Below, piece after piece: positions 36,303 to 47,600 of a DNA stretch of 64,000 nt. A program made the position numbers and the translations under genes. Under the pieces are notes generated by a model. That model was not told the origin of the DNA. It searched no databases and saw nothing but the letters and a program-made list of their open reading frames with translations. Positions within the stretch are counted from its first letter, which is position 1, and the number at the start of each line of letters is the position of its first letter. The DNA lies in the NCBI GenBank assembly GCA_001972305.1, contig BDDD01001500.1, positions 135,553 through 199,552 of the forward strand, given 5' to 3'. Origin of the DNA: Cephalotus follicularis. Lineage: Eukaryota; Streptophyta; Magnoliopsida; Oxalidales; Cephalotaceae.

Positions 36303-37203
36303 TTCATTTCCTATAAGGAAGATGCGATTAGTCATCTTTAGGAAACAATAGTTCATTTCCAAGAAACTTATCCAAGCTAAGCATATAATATCATATACAC
36401 TCTAATACCACTGTTGTCACACCCCATTCCCAAAACAACAGTATAGACCCTTAGGTCGTGGCAATCAACATATATTCACCTTATATAAATTTATGAAAAA
36501 TTTAAAACTTTCCAAACATATAATATATCTTGCAGAAGCATTTAATATTAAACCGGATTCAAACAAGTAACATGCATCACATACTACATGTTACCACAAC
36601 AAACATCATCATAGTTAATTACTCTCGATATGGAGCGTGAACAATATTCGATACAATAATCCATCAGTACGTAAATTCCTCAATACCGTAATCCAATATT
36701 ATATTTCTCAAAGAAATACAACTTCATCCTCGTCTCCTTCTGCCGTCCATTTCATTTCCTATAAGGAAGATGCGATTAGTCATCTCTAGGAAACAGTAGT
36801 TAATTGCCAAAAAACTTATCCAAGCTAAGCATATAATATCATAAATGCTCAGATACCACTGTTGTCACTCCACATTCCCAAAACAACAGTATCGACCCTT
36901 AGGTCATGGCAATCAACATATATTCAGCTTATATAAATTTATGAAAAATTAAAAACTTTTCAAACATATAATATATCTTGCGGAAGCATTTAATAATAAG
37001 TCGAATTTAAACAACTAACATGCATCCCATACTACATGTTACCACAACAAACATCATCATAGTTAACTGCTCTCGAAACGGAGCGTGAACAATATTCGAT
37101 ACAATAATACATTAGTACATAAATTCCTCAATACTGTAATTCAATATTATATTTCTCAAAGAAGTCATTATATTTCTCAAAGAAGTACAACTTCATCTTC
37201 GCT
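36280..37203 (-). repeat. Tandem duplication of D's gag start, primer site and LTR end
   Basis: A unit of about 448 bp (36280-36727) is repeated at 36728-37203 with many substitutions (several percent by eye). Each copy includes the gag start codon region, a tRNA primer site and the first roughly 310 bases of the LTR 3' end. The second copy ends with ACTTCATCTTCGCT just before the N run, the same phrase that begins a new unit. Confidence 0.85.
36399..36410 (-). other. Primer-binding site of D
   Basis: The minus strand reads TGGTATTAGAGT, a two-mismatch form of the initiator-Met primer site TGGTATCAGAGC. The duplicated copy near 36850-36862 reads TGGTATCTGAGC. Confidence 0.8.
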
Positions 37204-38522
37204 NNNNNNNNNNNNNNNNNNNNNNNNNATCTGAAATTGATAGGGTTAGCCGAATCCACTGGCTAAGTAGAGAAAATATAAAAGTACCTTGGGGACAGCG
37301 ATAACAGATGTCATGAAATGAATGCATTCATGATGCAACACATAATATATATACACATATACGCATATATGTATCTATCAACAGGAAACAATCATGCCAA
37401 TTAGCCACATCCATACAATCCACGTCTATCGAGGAAATCCGGTACAAAGCTAGGAAAACTCGACCACTCAATGATGTTAACCGACCAAGGCTAGGAAGGC
37501 ACGCAGGCTGAGCGTTCAAGGCTAGGAACAACATCCCACAATCAAATAAGCTAACCGGCCTCGAGCTAGGAAAGCTGCCAGGCAATCCGTCTCGTGGTGC
37601 TGGGAACAATCCATAAATCCATTTTCAAGTAGCTATATGTAATAACACTTGAAATACCACATTCATTCAGAATGCATAATCAACAATCCAAATCCATTTT
37701 CAAGTAATTATATGTAATAACGCTTGAAATAACACATTTATTCAAAATGTATAATAGTCTTTTGAAACCTCGTTTCAATCCATTGAAATATAATATTTCA
37801 TATCAAGTAATAATTTATGGAAAAATCATTAAATACTCTTTCTGAAATGATAAAAACATTTTAGGAATCATTTGATATATCAATGATACATATATCGACG
37901 CTAACCGGCACAAGGTGAGGTAAGCTCGATCAACCATAGCAATATGCAAGCAAACATATGCTCAAAATACGAACAGACCCCCTTGGCGTCAACACCTAAC
38001 TCTAGGCGCAAACGTGTACGGTATTCTGTACTCCAAAACGTAATCAGTCACTTTTGGCATCAACGTATACCCTATACGTGTCAATGTGTAAAACAGCTCT
38101 CTTAGGCGTCAACTTCCATTCTTGGCGTCGACGTGCATGGCAACCCACTCAGGCACCAACACATGCTCTAGGAGTCAATACAAGTTCTAGGCGTCAATGT
38201 TAATAGTGCACCATGTCTGGCAGACACTTAGGCGTCAATGTGTTACCTCTTGGTGTCGACGCGCATGGCAACCCCCTCAGGTGCCAACGCATTGTGCGTC
38301 CTATTCTCTTCATATAACAGACCAAGGCGTCGATGCATACTCTAGGCGTCGACGTCTGTGAGACCATAACAACGTATCTTCCACCCTATCGCACAAGAAT
38401 GTCACAAGACAATGGATCTAAGCAAAACGACACATGCAGTACTGAATCCACATTCTCCCAAAATAGCATACGCATAACAGGTTAGCATTCAAGACAAACC
38501 ACAACCCACCATTTATGCATTT
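36415..38522 (-). repeat. Element D 5' LTR, 3' part, with assembly gap
   Basis: It begins at the LTR end (TGTCACACCCC at 36415, plus strand), includes the duplication, a 25-base N run and further LTR sequence. A scattered motif cluster in the form GGCGTCAACGT or GGCGTCGACGT occupies about 37980-38370. It ends at the CATTT target of L and resumes at 52474. Confidence 0.82.
37204..37228. other. Assembly gap (25 N)
   Basis: This run of 25 N lies at the end of the second 448-bp duplicate copy. The true length is unknown. Confidence 0.99.
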
Positions 38523-39760
38523 TGTTGGGTTTGAGACTCAATCCTAAGTTTTAATGATTACAAATTTGCATTTAACTTTGCTGCTTAATGTGCAAGATAT
38601 TAGAAAGCTTCACATAAGGCAAAATATCAACTGGAAGCAAAAGACATCGACCTCTTTTGCAAATGACATCGACGCTTTTGATTCAGCAAAGTTACAGGGC
38701 ACTTTGTGTGAAAGACATTGATCCCTTTCAACAAAGATATCAACGTCTTCAGTGCCCAAAGTTATAGGACAAATTCTGGTGAAGACATCGATCCATACAA
38801 GCAAAGACATCGACGTCCGTACCAAAGACATCGATCCCTTTCCTAAGACATCGACGTCTTTCTAGACCAATCTGCCAAAGCCAGAAAAGACATCGACCCA
38901 AGAAGAAGAAGTCGACGTGATGATCATAACTTCAAATGCTAGAGATTTCCCAGAAATGACATCGATGCCTTTAAAAAGACATCGACGTCTTTTTAAGTGG
39001 ATTGACCCGGGAAACACAGAACGGCTAGCTAAAGCACTTACAATGACTAGTAACAGTTAAAGACATCGACGCCTTTATAAAGACATCGACGTCTTTCTGC
39101 CAGCAAAGACAAAAACAAAGCTACATCAACAAATTGTTATATCCAATATGCCTAAGACTTGTGCAACGGCTATAATCTGAAGAAGGCTATAAATAGAGGC
39201 CAAGAAACAAAGCTTAGTGACCAGTGGAACAACTTTTGATCATCCAATCTCATAAAGCTCAAACTTGCACATCTACAAACAAAAGAGAAAGACATCAAGC
39301 TAGAGTTTACACTTTCATATCCAAAGCTTGCAACTAGTTTACACCTTCATATCCAACCTTTGAGAGGTTACTTGTAAACACAAACTTTCTTTACAAATCC
39401 TTCTTTGTAAAAAGGGTGTTAAAACCCTTGGTGAGAATTTAGATGGAAGTGAACCCTTGTAAGGTGTTTGATTGATTTGCACCCGCAACCCAAAATCAAG
39501 TGTAAGGTGGTTGGCTTTGATTTGCACCCGTAAGCCGAAAATCAAAGGTTGCTAGTGGATTCTAGTGGAATCTGAAGGGGTTCTTGAGAAAGTGGACGTA
39601 GGCACGGATTTGCCGAACCACTATAAATTAGTTTGCACACTCTCTATCCCTTATCTCTTTAATTTACGTGTTCTTGTGTGATTGGTTATATTCATAGTTT
39701 AAATTGTACCTTCCGCATACAATTTTGTTATTTAGGGTTGCCATATAGTGTTTTTTTTCA
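38523..39760 (+). repeat. Element L 5' LTR
   Basis: It runs from TGTTGGGTTTGAGACTCAAT to TTTTTTTTCA, 1238 bp. Its first about 90 bases align with M's LTR start and the 18859 fragment (TCTCAATCCT, ATTTGCATTTAAC and TTAATGTGCAAG blocks), which places L among the Sireviruses. Confidence 0.93.
38637..39196 (+). promoter_or_regulatory. Quasi-palindrome cluster and TATA box, L 5' LTR
   Basis: A dozen or so copies of the form AAAGACATCGACGTCTTT, some decayed to ATTGATCC or ATCAACG types, run from 38637 to about 39095. CTATAAATAG follows at 39187-39196 with a normal leader after it. This is the clearest example of the motif-then-TATA layout. The transcription role is inferred. Confidence 0.82.
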
Positions 39761-39762
39761 AT

Positions 39763-39774
39763 TGGTATGAGAGC
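39763..39774 (+). other. Primer-binding site of L
   Basis: TGGTATGAGAGC begins two bases after the LTR and differs at one position from the initiator-Met primer site TGGTATCAGAGC. Confidence 0.88.
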
Positions 39775-39816
39775 GGGTTATCTCATAATTTTTAATTGTT
39801 AGAGATATAAAGATCC

Positions 39817-40833
39817 ATGGCAAACCATATGAACATAGGATTAGAAGGTTCCTCCATAACTAGACCCCCGTTCTTTGACGGAATTAACTATAGTTTTTGG
39901 AAGACTAGAATGACCATTTTTCTACAATCCCTAGACTATCAATTATGGCATATTATTGTAAATGGTCCTAGAATGCCCACAAGAACTATAGAAGGAGTAG
40001 TCTCTCCTAAGCCCAAAAATGAATATAATGATAATGACTTTAGGATGCTTCAATTAAATTCTAAAGCTAAACATGTTTTATTTTGTGCCGTTGGTCCTAA
40101 TGAATTTAATCGGATATCCTCGTCTGATTTGGCAAAAGAAATGTGGGATTTGTTAGAAGTTACATATGAGGGCACGAATCAAGTAAAGGAATCGAAAATA
40201 AGCATGCTTGTACATGAGTACGAATTATTTGTGATGCATGATAATGAGTGTATTAGTGATATGTTTTCTCGATTCACTACTATTATTAATTCTCTTAAAA
40301 ATCTTGGCAAATCATATTCTAACCAAGAACTTGTAAGGAAAATTTTAAGATGCTTGCCGAAGATTTGGACGCCCAAAGTGACGGCCATAGAGGAGGCTAA
40401 AGATCTCTCCACTCTCCCACTCGAACAACTCCTTGGTTCATTGATGACACATGAGACAACAATGAACAATCATGAGAATGTAGAAGTCAAGAAGAAGAAG
40501 TCAATTGCTTTTAAAGCCTCAAAGGAAGATAGTGAAAGTGATGAAGATGGAGATGTTGCACTTATCACTTCCCAATTCAAAATATTTCTCAAAAATCAAA
40601 AAGGGAAAAAGTCCTTCAAAAATAATTTCCCTCAAGATGAAGAATCAAGCAAAAGGGAAGAACCAACATGCTACGAATGCAACAAGCCCGGCCACTTCAA
40701 AAATGAGTGTCCAAATCTTAAAAAGAAAGAGCTATTCAAGAAAAAGAATGAATACTTCAAGAAGAAGAAAGCAATGGTAGCCACATGGTCGGATAGCGAT
40801 CCCTCAACCTCCGAAGAGGAAAGCGATGAATAA
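39817..40833 (+). CDS. Element L Gag, copia type
   Basis: This is an uninterrupted frame of 338 residues starting MANHMNIGLEGSSITRPPFF. It has the copia gag layout: an N-terminal PPFFDGINYSFWKTRM segment (about residues 17-32), a helical capsid-like region with MWDLLEVTYEGTNQVKESKI (about 110-130), a basic acidic linker, a CCHC zinc knuckle CYECNKPGHFKNEC (about 286-299), and a Lys-rich then acidic end. It would form particles and bind RNA. The start lies 42 bases after the primer site and is the first good ATG. The frame is part of a retroelement, not a host gene. Confidence 0.9.
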   Translation: MANHMNIGLEGSSITRPPFFDGINYSFWKTRMTIFLQSLDYQLWHIIVNGPRMPTRTIEGVVSPKPKNEYNDNDFRMLQLNSKAKHVLFCAVGPNEFNRISSSDLAKEMWDLLEVTYEGTNQVKESKISMLVHEYELFVMHDNECISDMFSRFTTIINSLKNLGKSYSNQELVRKILRCLPKIWTPKVTAIEEAKDLSTLPLEQLLGSLMTHETTMNNHENVEVKKKKSIAFKASKEDSESDEDGDVALITSQFKIFLKNQKGKKSFKNNFPQDEESSKREEPTCYECNKPGHFKNECPNLKKKELFKKKNEYFKKKKAMVATWSDSDPSTSEEESDE

Positions 40834-40851
40834 GTTGCACACATTGCTTAC

Positions 40852-41439
40852 ATGGCAATTGAGAATGAGGAAGAAGATGAGGTAAATTTTTCCTTTGACG
40901 AATTGCAAAATGCTTACGAAAAATTATATGTTGAATATGAAAATGTTTGCTTGAAAAATAAGACTCTAAAGAAAAATGCTATTTTTATGACAAAAGGAAT
41001 TGATATTCTAAAGAATGAAAATAGCTATCATAAAAATGAAATTGATATCTTGAATGTTTCCTTAAAATTATCAAACGATTTTGAGGAAGAGAATAAAAAG
41101 CTAAAACTTGAAATTGATGCTTTAAAGAAATCCTTTTCTACCTTTTCAAATAGTAGCACTAAATTGGATAATCTTTTAGGATTACAAAGGTGCGTGTTTG
41201 ACAAAGCCGGACTTGGCTATGAACAAATGAAAAATGTCAAACACTTTAACAATTTCTTTGTTAAGAAATTTGAGCCTCAAATTGTTTGTAATTATTGTGG
41301 TAGAATAGGACATCTATCTACCTCTTGCATGTATAGAAATAATTTTTTCTATGGTAAAACTAGGAAGATTTGGGTTCCAAAAGGAACTCTTGTGACTAAC
41401 TTGCAAGGACCCAAGTTCAAATGGGTACCAAAAGCTTAA
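40852..41439 (+). CDS. Element L second gag-region frame with zinc knuckle
   Basis: This is a frame of 195 residues starting MAIENEEEDEVNFSF. The first about 100 residues are strongly charged and heptad-like (coiled coil expected), and a second CCHC knuckle, CNYCGRIGHLSTSC, lies near 155-168. It ends IWVPKGTLVTNLQG then KFKWVPKA. In complete Sireviruses this end is followed by the protease. Here it is followed directly by the 3' untranslated region with purine tracts. It is probably the C-terminal part of the Sirevirus gag region. It has one likely break upstream relative to relatives. Confidence 0.8.
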   Translation: MAIENEEEDEVNFSFDELQNAYEKLYVEYENVCLKNKTLKKNAIFMTKGIDILKNENSYHKNEIDILNVSLKLSNDFEEENKKLKLEIDALKKSFSTFSNSSTKLDNLLGLQRCVFDKAGLGYEQMKNVKHFNNFFVKKFEPQIVCNYCGRIGHLSTSCMYRNNFFYGKTRKIWVPKGTLVTNLQGPKFKWVPKA

Positions 41440-41514
41440 ACTTTGTTTTTGTAGGTGTACTTGGAGTTAATTTCAAGATGGTCAAGTACACAAGTTTATG
41501 TGAGAAAGCTTTTG

Positions 41515-41943
41515 TTGAGGGGGAGGTATTGATATTATGTTAATAATAATATTGCTTCTTTAGTATCATTTTATCCGACAATTGGTATCTCTCAAATTTT
41601 TTGGATTTCATTTCAAATGGTATTCTTTTATTCTCAATTGGTATTCCTTTATTTCCTTTGAAATTGTTTTATTGGTATCAAATTTTTTTTGACATAGTTT
41701 TTTTATGCTAACAAAAAGGGGGAGAATGTTTATGCTTATGAAAAATTGATAGGCTCATGCTTAGGGGGAGATAGAGATGAAATGTGCCATTAATGATGAA
41801 TAAGGGGGTGTTAGATATTAAGGGGGAGTATATCTAAAGTTTTTATGTTGGTATCTAAAAGAAAAACTTTTTGTTTGCTGTGAAATGTCATATATTTTTT
41901 TCATAATGAAGCAAATTTTTGTAATCAACAAAAAGGGGGAGAT
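41515..41943 (+). other. Element L repeated polypurine tracts
   Basis: Five or six G-rich purine tracts (GAGGGGGAGG near 41517, AAAAAGGGGGAGA near 41714, TAGGGGGAGA near 41762, AAGGGGGAG near 41821, and AAAAAGGGGGAGA at 41930-41942) precede the 3' LTR. Multiple purine tracts are characteristic of Sireviruses. Confidence 0.82.
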
Positions 41944-42145
41944 TGTTGGGTTTGAGACTCAATCCTAAGTTTTAATGATTACAAATTTGCATTTAACTTT
42001 GCTGCTTAATGTGCAAGATATTAGAAAGCTTCACATAAGGCAAAATATCAACTGCAAGCAAAAGACATCGACCTCTTTTGCAAATGACATCGACGCTTTT
42101 GATTCAGCAAAGTTACAGGACACTTTGTGTGAAAGACCTCTTTTG
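41944..42145 (+). repeat. Element L 3' LTR, first part
   Basis: It is nearly identical to 38523-38715 of the 5' LTR and ends inside a motif tract, where E's LTR sequence begins. The remainder resumes at 52014. Confidence 0.88.
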
Positions 42146-44582
42146 CAAAAGACATCGACACCTTTGTAAAGAATGTCTGTCACGTTTTTCACTGACAGAG
42201 TAACATGCAGTGGGGGATGTTTGGGGGCTTTATAGCTGCCTCTACAAGTGCATGGTGATATGTTGATCATGCTGGTGGGTTGCCAGGAATGCCCAAAACA
42301 GGCCTCTCACATGGCACATGCAAGGGACTCACCATCCTCACACGCAACCTGCAAGAGAAAGAAGGATGAAAACAAAGGGGAAAATGCAGAATCTGGGAAA
42401 AAGGGGGAGAGAACGAGAGTGACCATAAAATGCAAGGCGAAGAATGTTAGAGGGGGAGCAATCTTCATAAGAACAACCCTGCCCACTTTTCTCTCTCGTT
42501 TTAGAACACCAAAGGAAAGAAACGAAAGGAAATAGTGAGTGTGAGAGCCACCATTGTTGAGCCTGGATTGAGCAAGAGATTTGAGCTCGTGGGTAACAGC
42601 TGCTAAGGGGATCTTGGAGCTGTTGGTGGCCAGAACTTGGGAACTCAAAGGGGTGGACTTTCCAGTTCCTAACTTGGAACAATATGGTAGGTTAAAGCCA
42701 TACTGTAAATTCGAGTTTGATATCCATGCATGGTTTATGATTTTGGATGTATAAAATGCATGATTCTTGAAATGATATTGTTACTAGATTGATGCCATGA
42801 TATGCTAGATATGTTTGGAGTATCTGCATGTTGGTTTCTTGCCATGAAAACTTGTTATTATGCATGATTATGGGTTGTTAAGGTCACCGTTTGTTAAGTC
42901 ATGAGGTAGAATACGACTACTGTTGGAAAAGACATCGACGTATTTTAAATTAAACATCGACGCGTTTTTAGTTTTGCCTTGTTACTGATTGAAAGGGATC
43001 GACGTCTATTGTAAGACATCGATGCCCTAGGCTACCTACCTGGATTTTGACGCGAAAGACATCGACGCCTAAGGTTCCTACCTTAGCGTATCGACGCCAT
43101 CAACATTACGCTGTCGTTTTAAGGTTCCAGACCTTGAGTGTCAACGCGTAAGATATGGACATCGACGTCTTCTGTAGAAGAACGCGCTGACACTGAAACA
43201 TGGACATCGACGCCTGTTGGAAAAGACATCGACGCCTTTTGGAAAGACATCGACATCTTTGTTACTGTTTGGGATTTTCTTCATCTAACGATACGAAATG
43301 ATCCCGCCTGTTTGAGTGCATTTGAGCATATGTATGCATTGCATATGCACTGTTTACTGCCTGATCGTATACTGTTTGTGAATTGTTTATGATTTCTAAA
43401 GTATTGATATTTAGAAATACATATATGAACTCGGGATAGGATATTTTGAGTATGAAAATATGTATTGACTAAATAACGTATTTTCGACCAAATGGATAAA
43501 CAATTTACACTACTGAAACTGTTTGTTGATATTTTCTACCGAAAATATCTATTTTCAAATGTTGTCATTTTGGAAACATTTTGGGAAAACAACTGCCTGT
43601 TGTCGATCAAATCGATCATTACTGTTTACTGCACTGTTACTGTTTGAATTCACTGTTTGCTCTGTGAATTCCTATGTGTTTGTGTTTGAGCTACTAGTTG
43701 CATTGCGGAGGTTGTCAGCGCCGACTAGTGGTAGGGTTGTACCTAGGGGCCAGGAGCATCGCTAGGCGACTCACTGTACTATTGCCTCGCTCGGTTGCCC
43801 GAAGTGGGGACCGGAGTGGGAGTGTAGCGCGGGGCCAGGAGTTGGCGGCGCTATACATACTGTTGTTGTGGTCCTATGTGGACATGCTGACTGTTTTTGT
43901 GGTCCTATGTGGACATACTGTACTGTACTGTTTATTGGTCCTTTACGGACATCACTGTGATTGTTGATGTAGCCCTGGCCGGGTTACTACTATACTGTTA
44001 CTGTATACGTATATTACTCATATATGTATCACTGATATTTTACTGTACTGTTATACGTATATATATCTTCATATACGTATAAACCGGGTCTCCACTGCAC
44101 TGCATCATTTACGCATTCATATCATGACATGCATTATGTTGATCCCGATTTACTGTTATGACTTAGCCGAGTAAGGACAAAGGCTAACCCCCTACTTTAC
44201 AGATTGATGCCGTGGACTGTCGAATCGGCATGGAGGAAGATCAAATTGTTATAATCTTGATTTTGTTTATCTTGTTGTTTTGTATTATACCCCTGTGGAT
44301 TATGGTTTTCGGATGTGCCATTGTTAATGTTCTGTTTCTGAAGGAATTTTACATTGTACTGTAATTCACGCTCCGTTTTATGGGCGATTAACCTTGATGA
44401 TCGTATTTGGGTAGCGTGCGGTATGGGACACACGTTACGAGTTTACGGCTTATGTTTTGTTATGCTTCCGCAACTGTTATTCTTGGAAAAGTTTTAATTT
44501 TTATGGTTTTTACATGGGCTGTATTTTATGTTAATTGCCTTTACCGCTTTAATGTCGCGTTTTCTATAAACGGGGTGTGACA
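42146..44582 (+). repeat. Element E 5' LTR (first part missing)
   Basis: It aligns with 49603-52013 of the 3' LTR and ends CGGGGTGTGACA. The larger motif cluster lies at about 42930-43262. Further along are GT- and TA-rich stretches around TATACGTATATTACTC (44005-44090). The bases corresponding to 49298-49602 are not present. Confidence 0.9.
42930..43262. repeat. Quasi-palindrome cluster in E 5' LTR
   Basis: Copies include AAAGACATCGACGTATTTT, GGGATCGACGTCTATTG, AAGACATCGACGCCTAAGG, GAGTGTCAACGCG and AAAGACATCGACGCCTTTTGG. The 3' LTR partner is at about 50385-50715, where several sites differ by single bases. The cluster sits downstream of the LTR start by more than 1 kb. Confidence 0.85.
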
Positions 44583-44586
44583 ACAG

Positions 44587-44598
44587 TGGTATCAGAGC
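44587..44598 (+). other. Primer-binding site of E
   Basis: TGGTATCAGAGC, a perfect initiator-Met tRNA complement, lies four bases after the LTR end. Confidence 0.95.
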
Positions 44599-44693
44599 AT
44601 ATTCCATATATGCTTTGCTAGGATAAGTTCCTTGGCAATTGATGAATTGGTTTTCCTAAAGTTGTGACTGACTTCCAATCTTCTTATAGGAAA

Positions 44694-47600
44694 ATGGACC
44701 GAAGAAGAACTCGAGGTAGGGCTAGAGCCGTTGGAGCTAATGCACCAGAAGAAGCTAATGTTCCACAAGGGATGAATATTCCCCAGGATGACAGAGATCC
44801 GATGACTCAGATCGTAGACTATTTCCAACAGCAGATGGACTTTAACAGGGCTAGTGCGGAAGAGATGTGCCAGTACTACGCGCAAGCCCGACCGCAACAT
44901 AGGGCTCCCGACCACTGCCCGGGAGAGGATAGTTTTGGGAGAGATATCGAGAAGTTCATGAGGCTGAATCCACCTAGCTTCAAGGGGGAACTGGATGCTA
45001 CAATTGCTGAGAGATGGTTGCAAGACCTGGAGAAGATCTTTTAGGTGATGGACTGTACTGATGAGCAGAAGTTGAGACTTGCTGTGTACCGCCTATGAGG
45101 TGAGGCCACTCATTGGTGGGAGATGGTTAGAACAAAGTGGGAATCACAGGGACTGGACAGCACTTGGGATAGATTCCAGACAGAGTTCCTGGAGACTTAG
45201 GTTCCATACATTGAGCAAGAGCGACGAGAGACTGAGCTCTTGGAGTTACGGGAGGGAGAGATGATTGTTGCAGAGTATCAAGCAAAGTTCATGGAGTTGG
45301 CCAGACATTCACCTTATCTGGTAGCTGATGAAGCAAAGAAGATACGGAGGTTCTTGAGAGGGTTGCGACCGGATCTTCGGTCGAGGATTAGAGCCATGGA
45401 GCTGAGGACTTATGTGGAGGTTGCTCAGAAAGCTAGACTGTTGGAGACAATATCCAGCGAGGACCGGGCTGAGAGAGCTCGTGCGAAAGAGAGTAAGCAG
45501 AGTTCTACAGTCCCGACCGGCATCGTCAAAGTGGCAAGATGGTGGTTCTCCAACGAAGTCGTCGAAGAACAAGTCTCAGCAGACAGCTTCACAGGGTACT
45601 CTCAGCCAGGGGAGTAACGCTAGATCTGGAGGATGCTTTTACTGTGGTCGTACCGGCCACCAACAGAAAGATTGATGGAGGTTCAATGGCTGGTGTTTGA
45701 GGTGTGGGGCACCGGGTCATTCGGTGAAGGACTGTCCGAAGAGTTCCGCTACAGCACCTACTGGGCCGGGGAGCAGCAGTGGTGCGGCTGCGGGACCATC
45801 ACAGAGGAGAGATACCGGCAAGGGCATCACAAAAGGTAGAATTTTGTACTTGCTCAGACTGAGGTTCCGGAGTCGACTTCTATTGTTGGAGGTACTCTGT
45901 ATATATATGGTTATTCTGCTAGAGTACTGATGGATTCTGGTGCTTCACACTCTTTTATATCTGCACATTTTGCATCTTGCTTAGATGTCACCCCTGACTG
46001 CTTGTCTTATACACTTGATGTGAACACACCGTCTGGGACTTCTATGTATACCGACTCGGTATATAGGAGTTGTGAGATGTCTATGGCAGGCATTCCTTTA
46101 TATACAGATCTGATTGTACTGCCTATCCGTGACTTCGATGTGATATTGGGGATGGATTGGCTATCGGCGCACCATGCTCGTATGGATTGCTACCACAAGA
46201 CCGTGGAATTTTGTCTGCCCGGCGAACAAATTTTCAGTTCAAGGGAGACAAGGGATTCTCAACACCGATCATATCTTTCATCCGAGCATCGAGATACCTA
46301 GAGAAGGGATGCGAGGGATATTTGGATTATGGTATTGATCGAAGGAAGGAGAAAGGCTTGAGCTTGGAGGAAATTCCAGTTGTGTGCGAATTTCCGGATG
46401 TGTTTCCTGATGACTTGGGATCCTTACCACCCAAGAGGAATATGGAGTTCGTTATTGATCTTGTTCCTGGAATGGCTCCTATCTCTAAATCACCCTATCG
46501 GATGGCTTCGGCTGAGTTGCGAGAGCTGAAGCTACAGTTACAACACCTGATTGATAAGGGTTTTGTAAGACCCAGTGTTTCTCCATGGGGTGCACCGGTA
46601 CTGTTCGTTAAGAAGAAAGAGGGGTCGATGAGACTCTGTATGGATTACCGAATGTTGAACAAAGCAACTATCAAGAATAAATATCCTTTACCCCACATAG
46701 AGGATCTGTTTGATCAGTTGCAAGGATCGTGGGTGTTTTCTAAGCTCGATTTGAGAACGGGTTACCACCAGTTGCGAGTGAAGGAAAGAGACATTGAGAA
46801 GACTGCCTTCCGAACACGGTATGGTCACTACGAGTTCTTGGTGATGCCTTTCGGGGTTACCAATGCACCGACAGCTTTTATGTCATTGATGAATGACATA
46901 TTTCGACCTTACCTGGACCAGTTTGTCGTGGTATTTATTGATGATATACTGGTATACTCGAGGAGTGAGGAGGAGCACACTCGACACCTAAGAATGGTAT
47001 TACAGGTCCTTAGAGAACATCGATTGTACTCCAAGTTTGGTAAATACGAGTTCTGGCTTGACCATGTGATCTTTCTCGGTCACATAGTATCTGGAGAAGG
47101 CTTGATGGTGGATCCGTCAAAGACTGAAGTAGTTAGAAACTGGACGCAACCAAAGAATGTGACGGAGATGCACAGTTTCCTTGGTTTGGCGGGATATTAC
47201 CGGAGGTTTATCCAGAATTTTTCATGGATAGCTGAACCTTTGACCAGACTGACCCAGAAAAAGACTCTTTTCATCTGGGACGAGGACTGCGAGGCTAGTT
47301 TTCGTGAGCTGAAGGACCGGTTAGTTTCCGCTCCTATCTTGGCATTACCTGAGGGTAATGAAGGCTTTGCAGTGTACAGTGATGCATCGAGTAAGGGTTT
47401 GGGCTGTGTGTTGATGCAGTGAGATAGAGTGATTGCATACGCCTCGAGGAAGCTTAAACCGTACGAAGAAAACTACCCGACCCATGACCTTGAGCTTGCA
47501 GCTATCATCTTCGCCCTTCAGAAGTGGAGGCACTACCTTTATGTTGCGCAGTTTGAGATCGTTACTGATCATAAAAGCTTGAGGTATCTGTTTTGTCAGG

